Source: Staphylococcus pseudoxylosus
GTDB lineage: Bacteria > Bacillota > Bacilli > Staphylococcales > Staphylococcaceae
Assembly: GCF_003697915.1 (NCBI RefSeq)
Contig: NZ_RCVN01000001.1
Location: 248,001-312,000 of the forward strand
Reading direction: 5' to 3'
DNA length: 64,000 bases
Shown here: in pieces, positions 22,775 to 32,088 of the stretch
Position numbering within the stretch: the stretch's first letter is position 1
How the letters are laid out: the number at the start of each line of letters is the position of its first letter
The notes under the pieces: generated by a model
What the model saw: only the letters and a program-made list of their open reading frames with translations
Told to the model about the DNA's origin: nothing
Databases searched by the model: none
Position numbers and translations under genes: made by a program

Positions 22775-23407
22775 CTAAAATCCAAATGCTCTAAGTTTTT
22801 CTGGGCTTAATTCCGATTCGTTGCTATTGATAATTCGTTCAACATATTTGAATAACATATCAGTTTCTATATGCACTGGATCGCCAACACGTTTCTGATT
22901 TAAAATTGTTGATTTTCTTGTTTCTGGTATAAGATGAATATCAAACTCAGCTTCTTTTAGTTGGAAAATAGTTAAACTCACACCATCTACAGTAATTGAA
23001 CCTTGACTAACCATTTGTTTAATCAGTGATGTTGATGGTTTAATAGTAACGATTTTAGAGTTGTCTGATGCTTGTATACGTGTGATTTTAGCAACTTCAT
23101 CTACATGTCCTAAAACAAAGTGACCACCAAAACGACCTCGTCCACTCATAGCTCTTTCTAAATTCACTTCAGCAGATTGAGTCAATTGGTTTAAATATGT
23201 TTTATTCTCGGTACCTTTAATAACTTGAACTGAAAAGCTTTGATGATCAAATTCCACCACCGTTAAACATGCTCCGTTAACACTGATTGAATCTCCGATA
23301 TGCATATCTGATAAAATTGTTTGGCACTCAATCTTTAAGTTAACTACAGACTGTTGCGTTGATACTTTTTTTATGGTTCCAATTTCTTCAACAATTCCTG
23401 TGAACAC
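22775..23407 (-). CDS. ribE: Riboflavin synthase, alpha subunit
   Basis: About 210 residues with two lumazine-binding repeats: MFTGIVEEIG at the start and a second copy after GRFGGHFVLGHVDEVA. It dismutates two lumazine molecules to riboflavin. The start is taken as GTG 23,407, which gives the family's MFTGIVEE N-terminus. Confidence 0.93.
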   Translation of the reverse strand: MFTGIVEEIGTIKKVSTQQSVVNLKIECQTILSDMHIGDSISVNGACLTVVEFDHQSFSVQVIKGTENKTYLNQLTQSAEVNLERAMSGRGRFGGHFVLGHVDEVAKITRIQASDNSKIVTIKPSTSLIKQMVSQGSITVDGVSLTIFQLKEAEFDIHLIPETRKSTILNQKRVGDPVHIETDMLFKYVERIINSNESELSPEKLRAFGF

Positions 23408-23413
23408 CGACAA

Positions 23414-24457
23414 TCACTTCTTTCGTAACTCTAATTTGATATTTTGCTCAAGCATTTGTGAATTTACAATTTCAAACTGTGATGTTTCTGATAGATTAAA
23501 AATACTTTCACTTTGGAAAAATTGATAACTACCAGAACCACCTATCATTTTCGGGGCGTAATATAATATTAGTTCGTTCGTAAATTTAGATTGAAGAAAT
23601 TCAGAAGTCACTGCGGGCCCTGCCTCTACTAGCACACTTCCAATCCCTCTTTGATACAAATCTTTTAATATATTTTCAATTGAACAATTAGTTAATTCTA
23701 TGATTTCTACATGTTCAATATTTGTTTTTAAATTTTTGTTTTGAGTATAAATCCATATTGGTTCATTTCTTAACTGAAAAATATCTAAATTAAAATCAAT
23801 TTCACCAGTTTTAGATAAGATGACTTTTATAGGATGCTTACCTTCTTCAATACGTGTAGTGTATTGTGGATTATCTGCATGTATCGTGCCTTTACCTGTC
23901 AAGACTGCATCGTGTTTATGACGAAGCTGAAATACATCATTTTTTACTGCTTTATTAGTAATCCATTTACTTTCGCCTTTATCAGTGGCTTGTTTACCAT
24001 CAAGACTACAAGAGACTTTAACTGTAACTTCAGGTATGGATTCATTCTTAGCTATAAAGAAATCTCTATATAGTGATTCTGCCTCTGATTGAGGACGGAA
24101 TATCACTTCGACACCAGCCTGTTCTAATATGTCATCACCTTCAGAGGGCAATGTTGTGTCTTTAACTGCATAGACAACCTTTTTAATACCCGCTTCAATG
24201 ATTTTATTTACACATGGTGGCGTCGAACCATAATGCGTACATGGCTCTAGCGAAATATATATAGTTCCTCCTCGTGCATTGTCTTGGGCCATATCTAAAG
24301 CTTGTACTTCAGCATGTTTGCCACCTTTTTGCAAATGGGCTCCCATGCCAACAATACGACCATCATTTACTACTACAGATCCAACTGGTGGGTTTAAACC
24401 CGTCTGACCTTCTACCATTTTTGCTAATTGAATAGCGTAATTCAAATAATGACTCAT
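23414..24457 (-). CDS. ribD: Bifunctional diaminohydroxyphosphoribosylaminopyrimidine deaminase / reductase
   Basis: 347 residues. The deaminase zinc motifs are HAEVQAL and PCTHYGSTPPC. The reductase domain fills the C-terminal half, with VKVSCSLDGK and LVEAGPAVTSEFL. The ATG at 24,457 has AGAGGTG upstream. Translation starts just after the riboswitch-controlled terminator. Confidence 0.95.
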   Translation of the reverse strand: MSHYLNYAIQLAKMVEGQTGLNPPVGSVVVNDGRIVGMGAHLQKGGKHAEVQALDMAQDNARGGTIYISLEPCTHYGSTPPCVNKIIEAGIKKVVYAVKDTTLPSEGDDILEQAGVEVIFRPQSEAESLYRDFFIAKNESIPEVTVKVSCSLDGKQATDKGESKWITNKAVKNDVFQLRHKHDAVLTGKGTIHADNPQYTTRIEEGKHPIKVILSKTGEIDFNLDIFQLRNEPIWIYTQNKNLKTNIEHVEIIELTNCSIENILKDLYQRGIGSVLVEAGPAVTSEFLQSKFTNELILYYAPKMIGGSGSYQFFQSESIFNLSETSQFEIVNSQMLEQNIKLELRKK

Positions 24458-24475
24458 TTTATCACCTCTAAAAAA

Positions 24476-24510
24476 TAAAAAAACACCTGAACTTAACATT
24501 TCAGGTGCGG
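24476..24510 (-). terminator. Terminator stem of the FMN riboswitch expression platform
   Basis: On the minus strand GCACCTGAA pairs with TTCAGGTGT and is followed by seven T residues, ending about 20 bases before the ribD ribosome site. Confidence 0.85.
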
Positions 24511-24625
24511 GATATATATTGATATAACATTTTTAGCAATAGTAAAATACACACTTATACATATTCAAATAAAAGTGTATGCTAAATAAACACTTAAAAA
24601 GTGCTATTTTCAAGTTATACTTCAT

Positions 24626-24752
24626 TCTTTCTCCCATCCAGACTTTACTGTCGGCTCTAGAGTTTCACTAGATCAGCCACATTTGCTTCAACAAATGCAG
24701 GTCGCAGGCTTAATTTACTGCCGGTTGGGAATTTCACCCTGCCCCGAAAGAA
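24626..24752 (-). promoter_or_regulatory. FMN riboswitch (RFN element)
   Basis: The conserved RFN blocks are all present on the minus strand: CGGGGCAGGGTGAAATTCC, ACCGGCAGTAAA, AGCCTGCGACC, AGCCGACAGT and AGTCTGGATGGGAGAAAG. FMN binding should favour the downstream terminator and switch off the rib operon. The remaining 24,755-25,036 stretch shows no gene. Confidence 0.95.
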
Positions 24753-25036
24753 TATTTATGAAATTGTATTCGATGATTGAGTCAGGTAACTTTGAATAAG
24801 TTACAAAATAATGGTACTACACTTTTGAGAAAATGACAATTCTTATTACCTAAGTCGGCTTTATTTTTTTTGCTATGCTTTACATTATTATAATTTTAAA
24901 CATAAACAAATTAATTATAACCAAGAGATTAAAGCGTGAATGCCAGAAAAAATAATAAAAAACTATAAATCGGTTAACTCACAACTTAGTTAGATCATCT
25001 ATCATTGTGTCATTTATCCCAAAATAGTAAACACCT

Positions 25037-26500
25037 TTATTTTGTACTTAACAAATGGTCAACCACATTAACAGCTTGTTTTACAATCATCATAACGCCA
25101 TTACGTGATTGGTTAATTCCATTTGTTAATTGGCCGAGCGCATACATGTGTTTTAGTGTGCCATAGCGAGGGCTTATAATTTGATTGGTTTCGGCAACAA
25201 TTTGAATCCCACCAAGTGGATGCGCTTGTACAACCTGTCTGTTCTCGAGATTTAAGACGAGTTGGTCATCACCATCTAAATCTGCAAGTTGTGTCTTTGA
25301 TCCTGTAGCATTAATTACAATATCAAACCGTTCTACTGACGCATCTTTATATTTAAAGTTGAACTTATTATCATCATATTGAACATCCTCTAAATCACGC
25401 TTAATTTTAATCGTGCCATGGTTAATGTGATCAATTAATAATCGTGCTGTTTGAGGCGGCATCGGGTTTGAATTCTCTTTTAATATAGGCTGATAATTAG
25501 TTAAAAATCTTTTTTGGTCCTCTCTACTTAAACTATTCCAAATCCAATTTAAATTTTCTTTCGCTAATTCAAGTATACTTTGTAACTTCCCTAATTCATC
25601 AGCATGTTCTAAATCATAAGTTAAATCTTTAATTGGATCATCTTGGCTACGATGGACTAACGTTTCGACATCAATATGATGCAATGCACAATCTTTCAAA
25701 AATAACTTTATCGCCTCATCTAAAGGTACATTGCCAAAATGCTTGCGCTTTATCTCATTAAAATTTTCTGGTGTTACATATTCAAAGTCGATATCAGGCA
25801 TCTCACCTCTCACACTTGGCAATCGCCCTTTTCGACTAGCAACAGTAATGGGTAGTTTAGGATGATGTGCCGTTACATAACGAATGACATCTAAGCTTGC
25901 TAATCCTGTACCTATAATAGCGATGTCATCGAAATCTTGTACATCGTCTAATGTATTATAGGTCGGATATGGTGTTTTAATATAACCGCGTATCCCCTTT
26001 AAGCCATATGGATCATGGTATGACAGAGTACCAATAGTCAAAAAGACAATATCATACTGTTTACAATTTTCTATTTCATTAGAAGTACAAACACAATATG
26101 TCACATCTGTTTGCCCTATTTCTGACTCAATAAATACTTCATTAACTTCTTCTTTGATTGTATGTATATTGTCGTAATCATGGTTAAACTTCTGTAAATA
26201 ATCTTTCATATAATGACCAAATATAAATCTTGGCAAGTATTCTGGATTTGAAAATTTAAATGTAGATTGCATTTCATACCATTCATAAAACTCTCTATGG
26301 TTATCTAAATTCAAAGACATTTGTGCTGCCGGTAGGTTGATCAATAATTCTGCACTGTCATTTTGAAAGGGAACACCCTGACCCATATTTATAGGATTGT
26401 CATATACATCAATATTCATTTTAGAAAAAGACTCACTTTTCACTAATTCTTTTAAAAGCGTGACACCTGCAGTGCCCATTCCAATGATGGCAATTCTCAT
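25037..26500 (-). CDS. FAD/NAD(P)-binding protein (NAD_binding_9 type)
   Basis: 487 residues. RIAIIGMGTAGVTLLKEL at the N-terminus and IAIIGTGLASLDVIRYV in the middle are two dinucleotide-binding motifs. INATGSKTQLADLDGD and the C-terminal GQLTNGINQSRNGV fit flavoproteins of this class. Relatives hydroxylate amino acids or accept hydride, but no substrate can be proposed here. It is transcribed alone, divergent from the OpuC-like lipoprotein gene. Confidence 0.8.
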   Translation of the reverse strand: MRIAIIGMGTAGVTLLKELVKSESFSKMNIDVYDNPINMGQGVPFQNDSAELLINLPAAQMSLNLDNHREFYEWYEMQSTFKFSNPEYLPRFIFGHYMKDYLQKFNHDYDNIHTIKEEVNEVFIESEIGQTDVTYCVCTSNEIENCKQYDIVFLTIGTLSYHDPYGLKGIRGYIKTPYPTYNTLDDVQDFDDIAIIGTGLASLDVIRYVTAHHPKLPITVASRKGRLPSVRGEMPDIDFEYVTPENFNEIKRKHFGNVPLDEAIKLFLKDCALHHIDVETLVHRSQDDPIKDLTYDLEHADELGKLQSILELAKENLNWIWNSLSREDQKRFLTNYQPILKENSNPMPPQTARLLIDHINHGTIKIKRDLEDVQYDDNKFNFKYKDASVERFDIVINATGSKTQLADLDGDDQLVLNLENRQVVQAHPLGGIQIVAETNQIISPRYGTLKHMYALGQLTNGINQSRNGVMMIVKQAVNVVDHLLSTK

Positions 26501-26672
26501 AGTACACTTCCTTACTAAGATTATTTGTCCTCATTATACCAGTCCTTTAGTGTATATTACACATTAATGGTCTACTACTATTTTATCAAGCAGTGTTATA
26601 ATGTTTTGCTAAGTGTGTTAATCTTAATATATTGCAATAATAGTTTTTTTAATATATATAAGGAGTTCAATA

Positions 26673-27599
26673 ATGAAACATTTAAAAAGATTTTTATTTT
26701 TCATTTTAGCAAGTACCTTTTTACTAGCTAGTTGCGATTTGCCAGGTTTAGGTGGTGGCCAAGCAAAAAACACTGTTAAAATATCAGCTTTAGCTACTAG
26801 TGAATCTCAAATTATGGCTTATATGTTAAAAGAACTTATTGAACATGATACAAAGGGTGAAACATCTGGCACTATCATCAACAATTTAGGATCAGCCACA
26901 ATACAACACAATGCGTTAATGAATGGCGATGCTGATATATCAAGCACTCGTTACACCGGCACAGATTTAGTTGGTGTACTTGAACAAGAACCTATTACAG
27001 ATACAAGTAAAGCTATGACGATTACTAAAAAATTATTTAACCAAAAGTTTAATCAAACATTTTTTAATTCTTATGGTTTCGAAAACACATTTGCATTTAT
27101 GGTCACAAAAGAAACCGCAGAAAAATATAATCTACAAACTGTTTCAGATTTGAAAAAAATTAAAGATAAAGTCAATGTTGGAACAGATACTACTTGGATT
27201 AAGCGTGGCGGGGATGGATACGCGCCTTTCCAAAAGCACTATGGCTTCGGTTTTAATTCACTTAAACCTATGCAAATCGGTCTTGTGTATGATGCGTTAA
27301 AAAATAATAAATTAGATGTGGCATTAGGCTATACAACAGATGGAAGAATAGCTGCATATGATTTAGTTGTATTAAAAGATGACAAAAATTTCTTTCCACC
27401 ATATGATGCCAGTGCAGTTGCTCCAAATAAGTTACTCAAAGAACACCCACAAATTAAAAAAGCAATCTCGAAACTTGATGATAAAATTAGTACAGAACAA
27501 ATGCAAAAATTAAATTATGAAGCTGATGGTAAAGGAAAAGAACCAGCAGTTGTAGCCGAAACATTCTTAAAAAAACATCATTATTTTGACGAAAAGTAG
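26673..27599 (+). CDS. Orphan substrate-binding lipoprotein, OpuCC/OsmF type
   Basis: 308 residues. The signal peptide ends in the lipobox LASC, so it should be attached outside the membrane. The domain is the glycine betaine/choline/carnitine-binding (OpuAC) fold: ISALATSESQIMAYMLKELIE, DISSTRYTGTDL and VALGYTTDGRIAAYDL. No ABC ATPase or permease gene lies beside it, so it must use another transporter or have a different role. The ribosome site is AAGGAG. Confidence 0.85.
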   Translation: MKHLKRFLFFILASTFLLASCDLPGLGGGQAKNTVKISALATSESQIMAYMLKELIEHDTKGETSGTIINNLGSATIQHNALMNGDADISSTRYTGTDLVGVLEQEPITDTSKAMTITKKLFNQKFNQTFFNSYGFENTFAFMVTKETAEKYNLQTVSDLKKIKDKVNVGTDTTWIKRGGDGYAPFQKHYGFGFNSLKPMQIGLVYDALKNNKLDVALGYTTDGRIAAYDLVVLKDDKNFFPPYDASAVAPNKLLKEHPQIKKAISKLDDKISTEQMQKLNYEADGKGKEPAVVAETFLKKHHYFDEK

Positions 27600-27662
27600 A
27601 TAAATATTAAAATATTTATCAGTCTCAATTAATTTAAACAATCTTAAGTAGGAAGTGACACT

Positions 27663-27740
27663 ATGAAATTTATTTTTAAAGTATTTATCTCAACGCTTAT
27701 GTTATTTATTCTTATTAGTCAAAAAAATAAAGCTAAATAA
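27663..27740 (+). CDS. Possible 25-residue hydrophobic peptide
   Basis: A short frame starts at ATG 27,663 with AGGAAGTG upstream. It encodes one membrane segment (VFISTLMLFILI) and a lysine-rich tail, and a strong terminator follows 40 bases later. The pattern resembles small membrane peptides and type I toxin-like peptides, but no similarity is recognised. It could equally be a chance frame in the 3' region of the lipoprotein gene. Confidence 0.35.
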   Translation: MKFIFKVFISTLMLFILISQKNKAK

Positions 27741-27778
27741 ATTAGGACATCTCTTATTAATAGCGATTATAAAATGTT

Positions 27779-27814
27779 AAAAAGCCAAGCGTCAGTTGAC
27801 GCTTGGCTTTTTCT
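27779..27814. terminator. Bidirectional terminator
   Basis: AAAAGCCAAGCGTC pairs perfectly with GACGCTTGGCTTTT, with an AGTT loop. It closes the lipoprotein unit. Nothing else is recognised between it and sagB. Confidence 0.9.
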
Positions 27815-28021
27815 TATAGACATTGAAACTGAAATTGAAAACCAGCCTTTCTAAATGACCAACCAACACCTATCCCCACACAATTCTTAACAGTGTTATG
27901 TCCAAAACTACATGGTTATACATTTACAAATCAATAAATTATGATAACAACAATTAAAAAAACTGCCAACAAAGTTAACACTTCATTGACAGGATAAACC
28001 ATATGCTTGGTACATGGTTAT

Positions 28022-28876
28022 TTATTGCGCTTTATGCTTTTCATCATCTTTATAAACAAAGTATTTATAATACTTACCTTCTGTTTTCATATCATTATAG
28101 AAATTGGCCATTAAGCTTGCATTACTTTCAGCCCATTTAATGTCAGTAGCGTATTGATGTTCACCAGGATTTTTAGGATTCCATCTCATGCTATAAAGTG
28201 TGTTCTGGTCTTTATTTGATAAAAAGTGATCATGAATAAAGTTTGCACCACCACTTATGGCTTTTTCGGGTGTGTCCCAACCATGTTTCTTGGCATATTC
28301 TGATCCTGTTTTAATTGGATCTTCATCTAGTGCACCGACCCCAAAAAAGTTATAATATTTCTTTCCATCAATTTCTACACCACTTGCAAGTTCACTCTTA
28401 GCTGATCCTGTTTCTAGTAACGCATGAGAAATCAAATAAACTTCATTTACATGTTTATTTTTTGCTGCTTGTATAAAGTCATCTGAATGTTTTAATAATA
28501 TTGGATTATCAATTAACATACGTTTAATTCTGTTTTCATCAATGCCTTGGTATTTATCCAACTCTAAAAATTGGTATTTTTGAGTGTCACTCTCTATAAA
28601 CTCACTACTATTCATTGCGGCTTTTATCTCAGTAGATGATGCATCTCTCCAACTTTTATTATCTTTACTTGAAACTTGTTGGCTTGTGTAGTTATCAATT
28701 TGCTTTTTAGATGCTTTATCTAAAGTAACTTTTAAATTTTCAACTTTTTCTTGTTCGTTTACATCTTTAAAAAAGATTTGATCTGATATCATTGAAAAGA
28801 CAACAACAACAGCTACACCTAAGATTATCAATAAACCAATAATTGATAATATAGAGCCCTTTTTATGCTTCGTCAT
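28022..28876 (-). CDS. sagB: Membrane-anchored endo-beta-N-acetylglucosaminidase SagB
   Basis: 284 residues. An N-terminal membrane anchor (about residues 8-28) is followed by a GH73-type glucosaminidase domain. The likely catalytic Glu is in SHALLETGSAKSELA, and FFGVGA and WDTPEKAISGGANFI are family motifs. S. aureus SagB shortens new glycan strands and works with the SpdC membrane protein. The ATG at 28,876 has AGAGGTG; a GTG six bases earlier is an alternative. Confidence 0.9.
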   Translation of the reverse strand: MTKHKKGSILSIIGLLIILGVAVVVVFSMISDQIFFKDVNEQEKVENLKVTLDKASKKQIDNYTSQQVSSKDNKSWRDASSTEIKAAMNSSEFIESDTQKYQFLELDKYQGIDENRIKRMLIDNPILLKHSDDFIQAAKNKHVNEVYLISHALLETGSAKSELASGVEIDGKKYYNFFGVGALDEDPIKTGSEYAKKHGWDTPEKAISGGANFIHDHFLSNKDQNTLYSMRWNPKNPGEHQYATDIKWAESNASLMANFYNDMKTEGKYYKYFVYKDDEKHKAQ

Positions 28877-29013
28877 GTTCACACCTCTTAGGTAATAATT
28901 AGGAATGGAGCCTCTTTAATCTTATGTAATACTACTATTGAGACTATCTGATAATAAAGTTTAACACTAAATACTTAATCGTACAATTTAATCTGATTGT
29001 TGTCACATATTCA

Positions 29014-29048
29014 TAAAAAAAGTAATGAAATCTTAATTTCATTACTCT
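29014..29048 (-). terminator. Terminator of the 74-residue protein gene
   Basis: On the minus strand AGTAATGAAATTAAGATTTCATTACT forms a stem in two halves (AGTAATGAAA / TTTCATTACT) followed by seven T residues; it overlaps the last codons of the gene. Confidence 0.8.
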
Positions 29049-29266
29049 TGACTTTTACGATATTCCATTATGATAAAACTTGCTGCTTGAGATCTATTTT
29101 TATAATAATAACGGTTCAAATCTATTGCACCTTCTATTTCACCATCTCGATACATCATTTCGTTTGTCATATTATTAATCATAACAAAGTCTGATTTATC
29201 TTTAATTATATCTAAATCATTATGTTTCGCAAAAAAATGTTCTAAATTTAAATGTGCGTAATCCAT
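29042..29266 (-). CDS. Hypothetical 74-residue protein beside sigS
   Basis: 74 residues, charged, without a membrane segment or known motif. The ribosome site CAGGAGG is strong and the frame ends inside a terminator, so it is very likely expressed. A gene of this kind sits between sagB and sigS in S. aureus as I recall. It is divergent from sigS. No function is proposed. Confidence 0.7.
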   Translation of the reverse strand: MDYAHLNLEHFFAKHNDLDIIKDKSDFVMINNMTNEMMYRDGEIEGAIDLNRYYYKNRSQAASFIIMEYRKSQE

Positions 29267-29483
29267 ACAAACCTCCTGATAATTGTCCGAAGATAATATT
29301 TATCTCTAAATGTTATATCTTTAAGTTGAATACGCCTTAATGTTATAAAACTTAAATTTATCTACCTTATGACTTCTATTTAACACCTTATGTTACTATT
29401 TAGCAAATGAAATTTATTATTTTTCACAATAAAATAAATCTATCCGGAAATTTATGTTGTATATACAACGATGGAGTTTAACA

Positions 29484-29951
29484 ATGAACTTTGATGAATT
29501 ATATAAAAATTCCAAGCACATTATCTATTTTCTTCTAAAAAAATATAATATTAAGTACAATAATGATGAATATGTACAATTACTTACGATAAAAATGTGG
29601 GAATTATCAAAAGTTTACACCCCTCAAAAATCTTCTTTAAATTCTTTTTTATATCATCGTCTCAATTTCTTTATTATCGATCTTTTTCGTTCACAACATA
29701 TTATTGAGACATATAACATATTTGAATTAGATAACCTTCCTAACAATAATGCCCCTTTTGATGATGCTCGACTCTTGTATGATAATTTTCTTTCCCATTT
29801 ATCAGAAAAAGAACAACTTTGGCTACAATTAAAATTAGCTGGCTATAAGCAAAAAGAGTTAGCTAAAGCATTACATTGTTCAATTTCCACATTAAAAAAT
29901 TATCAAAAAAGAGTCAAAATCAAGTATAAAAATTATTATCTTAATAAATGA
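29484..29951 (+). CDS. sigS: ECF-type sigma factor SigS
   Basis: 155 residues. Region 2 covers about residues 5-75 (DEYVQLLTIKMWELSKVY, FLYHRLNFFIIDLFRSQ) and region 4 covers the C-terminal 60 residues (LKLAGYKQKELAKALHCS, ISTLKNYQKRVKIKYK). It matches staphylococcal SigS, a stress and extracellular-function sigma factor. No anti-sigma factor gene is adjacent. The ATG at 29,484 has GGAG; a frame extension to 29,454 lacks a site. Confidence 0.88.
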   Translation: MNFDELYKNSKHIIYFLLKKYNIKYNNDEYVQLLTIKMWELSKVYTPQKSSLNSFLYHRLNFFIIDLFRSQHIIETYNIFELDNLPNNNAPFDDARLLYDNFLSHLSEKEQLWLQLKLAGYKQKELAKALHCSISTLKNYQKRVKIKYKNYYLNK

Positions 29952-29963
29952 GGTGAAATATTC

Positions 29964-30386
29964 ATGTCTAATTTAACTAAAATATTGTATTTCAAAACGG
30001 CAATAGGGCCTGAAATACTTACAATATGCCAATTCACTACGCATCAATTTATATACCCATCTCCAATTAATCAAACTATTAACTACATTTTAGAAAAATA
30101 TCAACGTTCACATAAAGTACAGCTTGAACAGTCTAAACGAATATTAAAGATTAAGAAGTTAGTACCTATTTATATTGATTATCAAACTACAATATTCCCT
30201 GTAAAACCTCAACGTTCCCCGATACAATATTATATCAATGCTTGTACTATTAACGGATTAAAATCCAAAGGTTCATCCACAATCATTTATTTTGATAATG
30301 GTACATTTATCACTGTAGATGCCCCTTATATTTTTATATATAAAAAATGGCAAGAAAGTTTAACACTTTCTCACCTTTTAAGCTAG
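29964..30386 (+). CDS. ComK-family competence transcription factor
   Basis: 140 residues. It resembles the staphylococcal ComK2-type paralogue: YQRSHKVQLEQSKRILKIKKLVPIYI, then SPIQYYINACTING and IIYFDNGTFITVD match the ComK core. It starts 12 bases after sigS with GAGGTG, so the sigma factor and this regulator form one operon. Binding to K-boxes of DNA-uptake genes is inferred from the family. Confidence 0.75.
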   Translation: MSNLTKILYFKTAIGPEILTICQFTTHQFIYPSPINQTINYILEKYQRSHKVQLEQSKRILKIKKLVPIYIDYQTTIFPVKPQRSPIQYYINACTINGLKSKGSSTIIYFDNGTFITVDAPYIFIYKKWQESLTLSHLLS

Positions 30387-30394
30387 TTTCATCG

Positions 30395-30844
30395 TTATAA
30401 AGTTTTATTGTGCTTATATTCCAATAATTTTTTAGTAAAATATCCTGTTACTACTTTTATCATGTATAGACTGACTATAACTAATAGCAAGGCTCCCACC
30501 AAAGTTAATACAACAGTAACTGTTGATAGCTCGACTTCTGGCTTTATGAAATATTGTACTGAAGTCAAACTTGTTAAAAAACCGAACAAGAACAAACCAA
30601 TAAGTACGATATACGTACCTAAAATGCCTAATAATAATGCGAATAATTGCGTACTTGAAACGACTTTTTCTTTAAAAATATATTCCTTCAAAAATTGATT
30701 TGAGAATGCAACTGGACGATTTAATTGATCGCTTTCATTTAAATCAACTGTTTTAGATAACACTTCATCTAATTTATTTTTCTCTTTTTTGTTTAAAAAC
30801 CATAATTGCTTTTTCACTTTTTGCTCAAAGATATTTGCTTTCAT
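30395..30844 (-). CDS. Small integral membrane protein, unknown function
   Basis: 149 residues. A charged N-terminal half is followed by two membrane segments (about residues 66-90, FALLLGILGTYIVLIGLFLFG, and 106-130, VTVVLTLVGALLLVIVSLYMI). It resembles DUF1129/DUF1700-like proteins but I cannot place it firmly. It is convergent with the comK-like gene (9-base gap) and has a strong AAGGAG ribosome site. Confidence 0.7.
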   Translation of the reverse strand: MKANIFEQKVKKQLWFLNKKEKNKLDEVLSKTVDLNESDQLNRPVAFSNQFLKEYIFKEKVVSSTQLFALLLGILGTYIVLIGLFLFGFLTSLTSVQYFIKPEVELSTVTVVLTLVGALLLVIVSLYMIKVVTGYFTKKLLEYKHNKTL

Positions 30845-30980
30845 TTGAAATGTTCTCCTTTATCACGTTCACATCATTTCAGTTACTTTCTTAAATGATA
30901 AATCAATTATCACAGTGATTCAATTAAATTTGACGGTTTTTAAAATAAATATGTATTATCACTATTTTATTTCTTTATAT

Positions 30981-31616
30981 TTAGTCAACGACAACGATGC
31001 CATTTAACTTAGCAATTTGAATAGCTTGTTCACTCGATACTTTACACCCTATTAAATCATCTTTTCCAACAGTGATATGTCCAAAAAACGATTTACTTAT
31101 ATCACAACTTTTTAATGACGTTTGATAGATTGACATATGATTTAGATTAGCGTTTAAAAATTCCACGTTTTTAAGCAATGTATTATGAAATTCAGCATTT
31201 TCTAAATCACTTGTATTGATTCTAAATGCGTCAATTTTCGATTCTACTAAATTTATAAAATTTGCTTTTACTTCTTCAAATGTAATATGACTTAATCTCA
31301 TGTTTTTGAATAAGGTTCCTGTCATTCTACAATTTTTAAAAGTAACCCTATGAATCGTCCCATAATCCATCTGAGAATTAGAAAAATCGCAGTTTTCAAA
31401 TACAACATCTGTAAAATCTGTACGCCCTAAATCTGAATTAGCAAAACTACAATCTTTGATTGTTGATCCGTATATTAACAACCTATCTAATATGTTTGCT
31501 TCCAGTGATGAATTTGAGATTTCTGCTAATTCTATTAAATCATCAACTTCATCAAATACATCTGTTAAATCTTTCTTTTCTAAATAACCATTAATATTAG
31601 GTGGCTGTATCTTCAT
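30981..31616 (-). CDS. Pentapeptide-repeat protein
   Basis: 211 residues. From about residue 35 onward it contains quadrilateral beta-helix repeats of the A(D/N)LxX type, such as CSFANSDLGRTDFTDVVFEN and AEFHNTLLKNVEFLNANL. Some relatives mimic DNA and protect gyrase, but no such role can be claimed here. It is a single gene with GGGAGGAG as ribosome site. Confidence 0.85.
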   Translation of the reverse strand: MKIQPPNINGYLEKKDLTDVFDEVDDLIELAEISNSSLEANILDRLLIYGSTIKDCSFANSDLGRTDFTDVVFENCDFSNSQMDYGTIHRVTFKNCRMTGTLFKNMRLSHITFEEVKANFINLVESKIDAFRINTSDLENAEFHNTLLKNVEFLNANLNHMSIYQTSLKSCDISKSFFGHITVGKDDLIGCKVSSEQAIQIAKLNGIVVVD

Positions 31617-31739
31617 TACTTCACTCCTCCCTAGCTAATCATTGCATGCATCATTACATTGTACAAGGTGTGTATTAGCCAGAAAATTTATAATATACAG
31701 TATATCAGATATATTTAAAAACTTTATATTTTTAATGTA

Positions 31740-31785
31740 TAAAAAGACCTGGACATTAGATTAATAAATGTCCAGGTCTTTTTTA
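31740..31785. terminator. Bidirectional terminator
   Basis: AAAAAGACCTGGACATT pairs perfectly with AATGTCCAGGTCTTTTT across an 8-10 base loop. It stands in the gap upstream of the pentapeptide gene and the siderophore lipoprotein gene; no gene lies in 31,617-32,088. Confidence 0.85.
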
Positions 31786-32032
31786 GTTATATTTAAATTA
31801 CAAATAAAACTCAATTTACTTTTACAATTAAAGAATTGATAGGCCTGAGCTTTGAATCAATTGATTTTACATGTTTTTATAAGTTTATAAAAAGACTGAT
31901 ATAACAGCGTTCATTGGGTAACATGTGTTATTTTAATTCCATGAGTTTTTAATAGTTTTCAATTAATCTGCCCTTTTTTTGCCCTTAAAAATACCCGCCT
32001 ATTCATTTAGGTGAGCTTTTCACTTTCGCTAT

Positions 32033-32047
32033 TGATAATAAATGTCA
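32033..32047 (+). promoter_or_regulatory. Fur box upstream of the FhuD-like gene
   Basis: TGATAATAAATGTCA matches the 15-base Fur core TGATAATNATTATCA at 12 of the 14 defined positions and lies 42 bases before the start codon. Iron-bound Fur would repress the gene. Confidence 0.75.
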
Positions 32048-32088
32048 ATTAGTTCATAATTAATTAAAATACTAAAAGGAATGATTTT

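Noticed and set aside
26525..26731. 68-codon plus-strand frame overlapping the start of the OpuC-like lipoprotein gene
   Set aside because: It covers the promoter region and overlaps the real start in another frame; it has no ribosome site.
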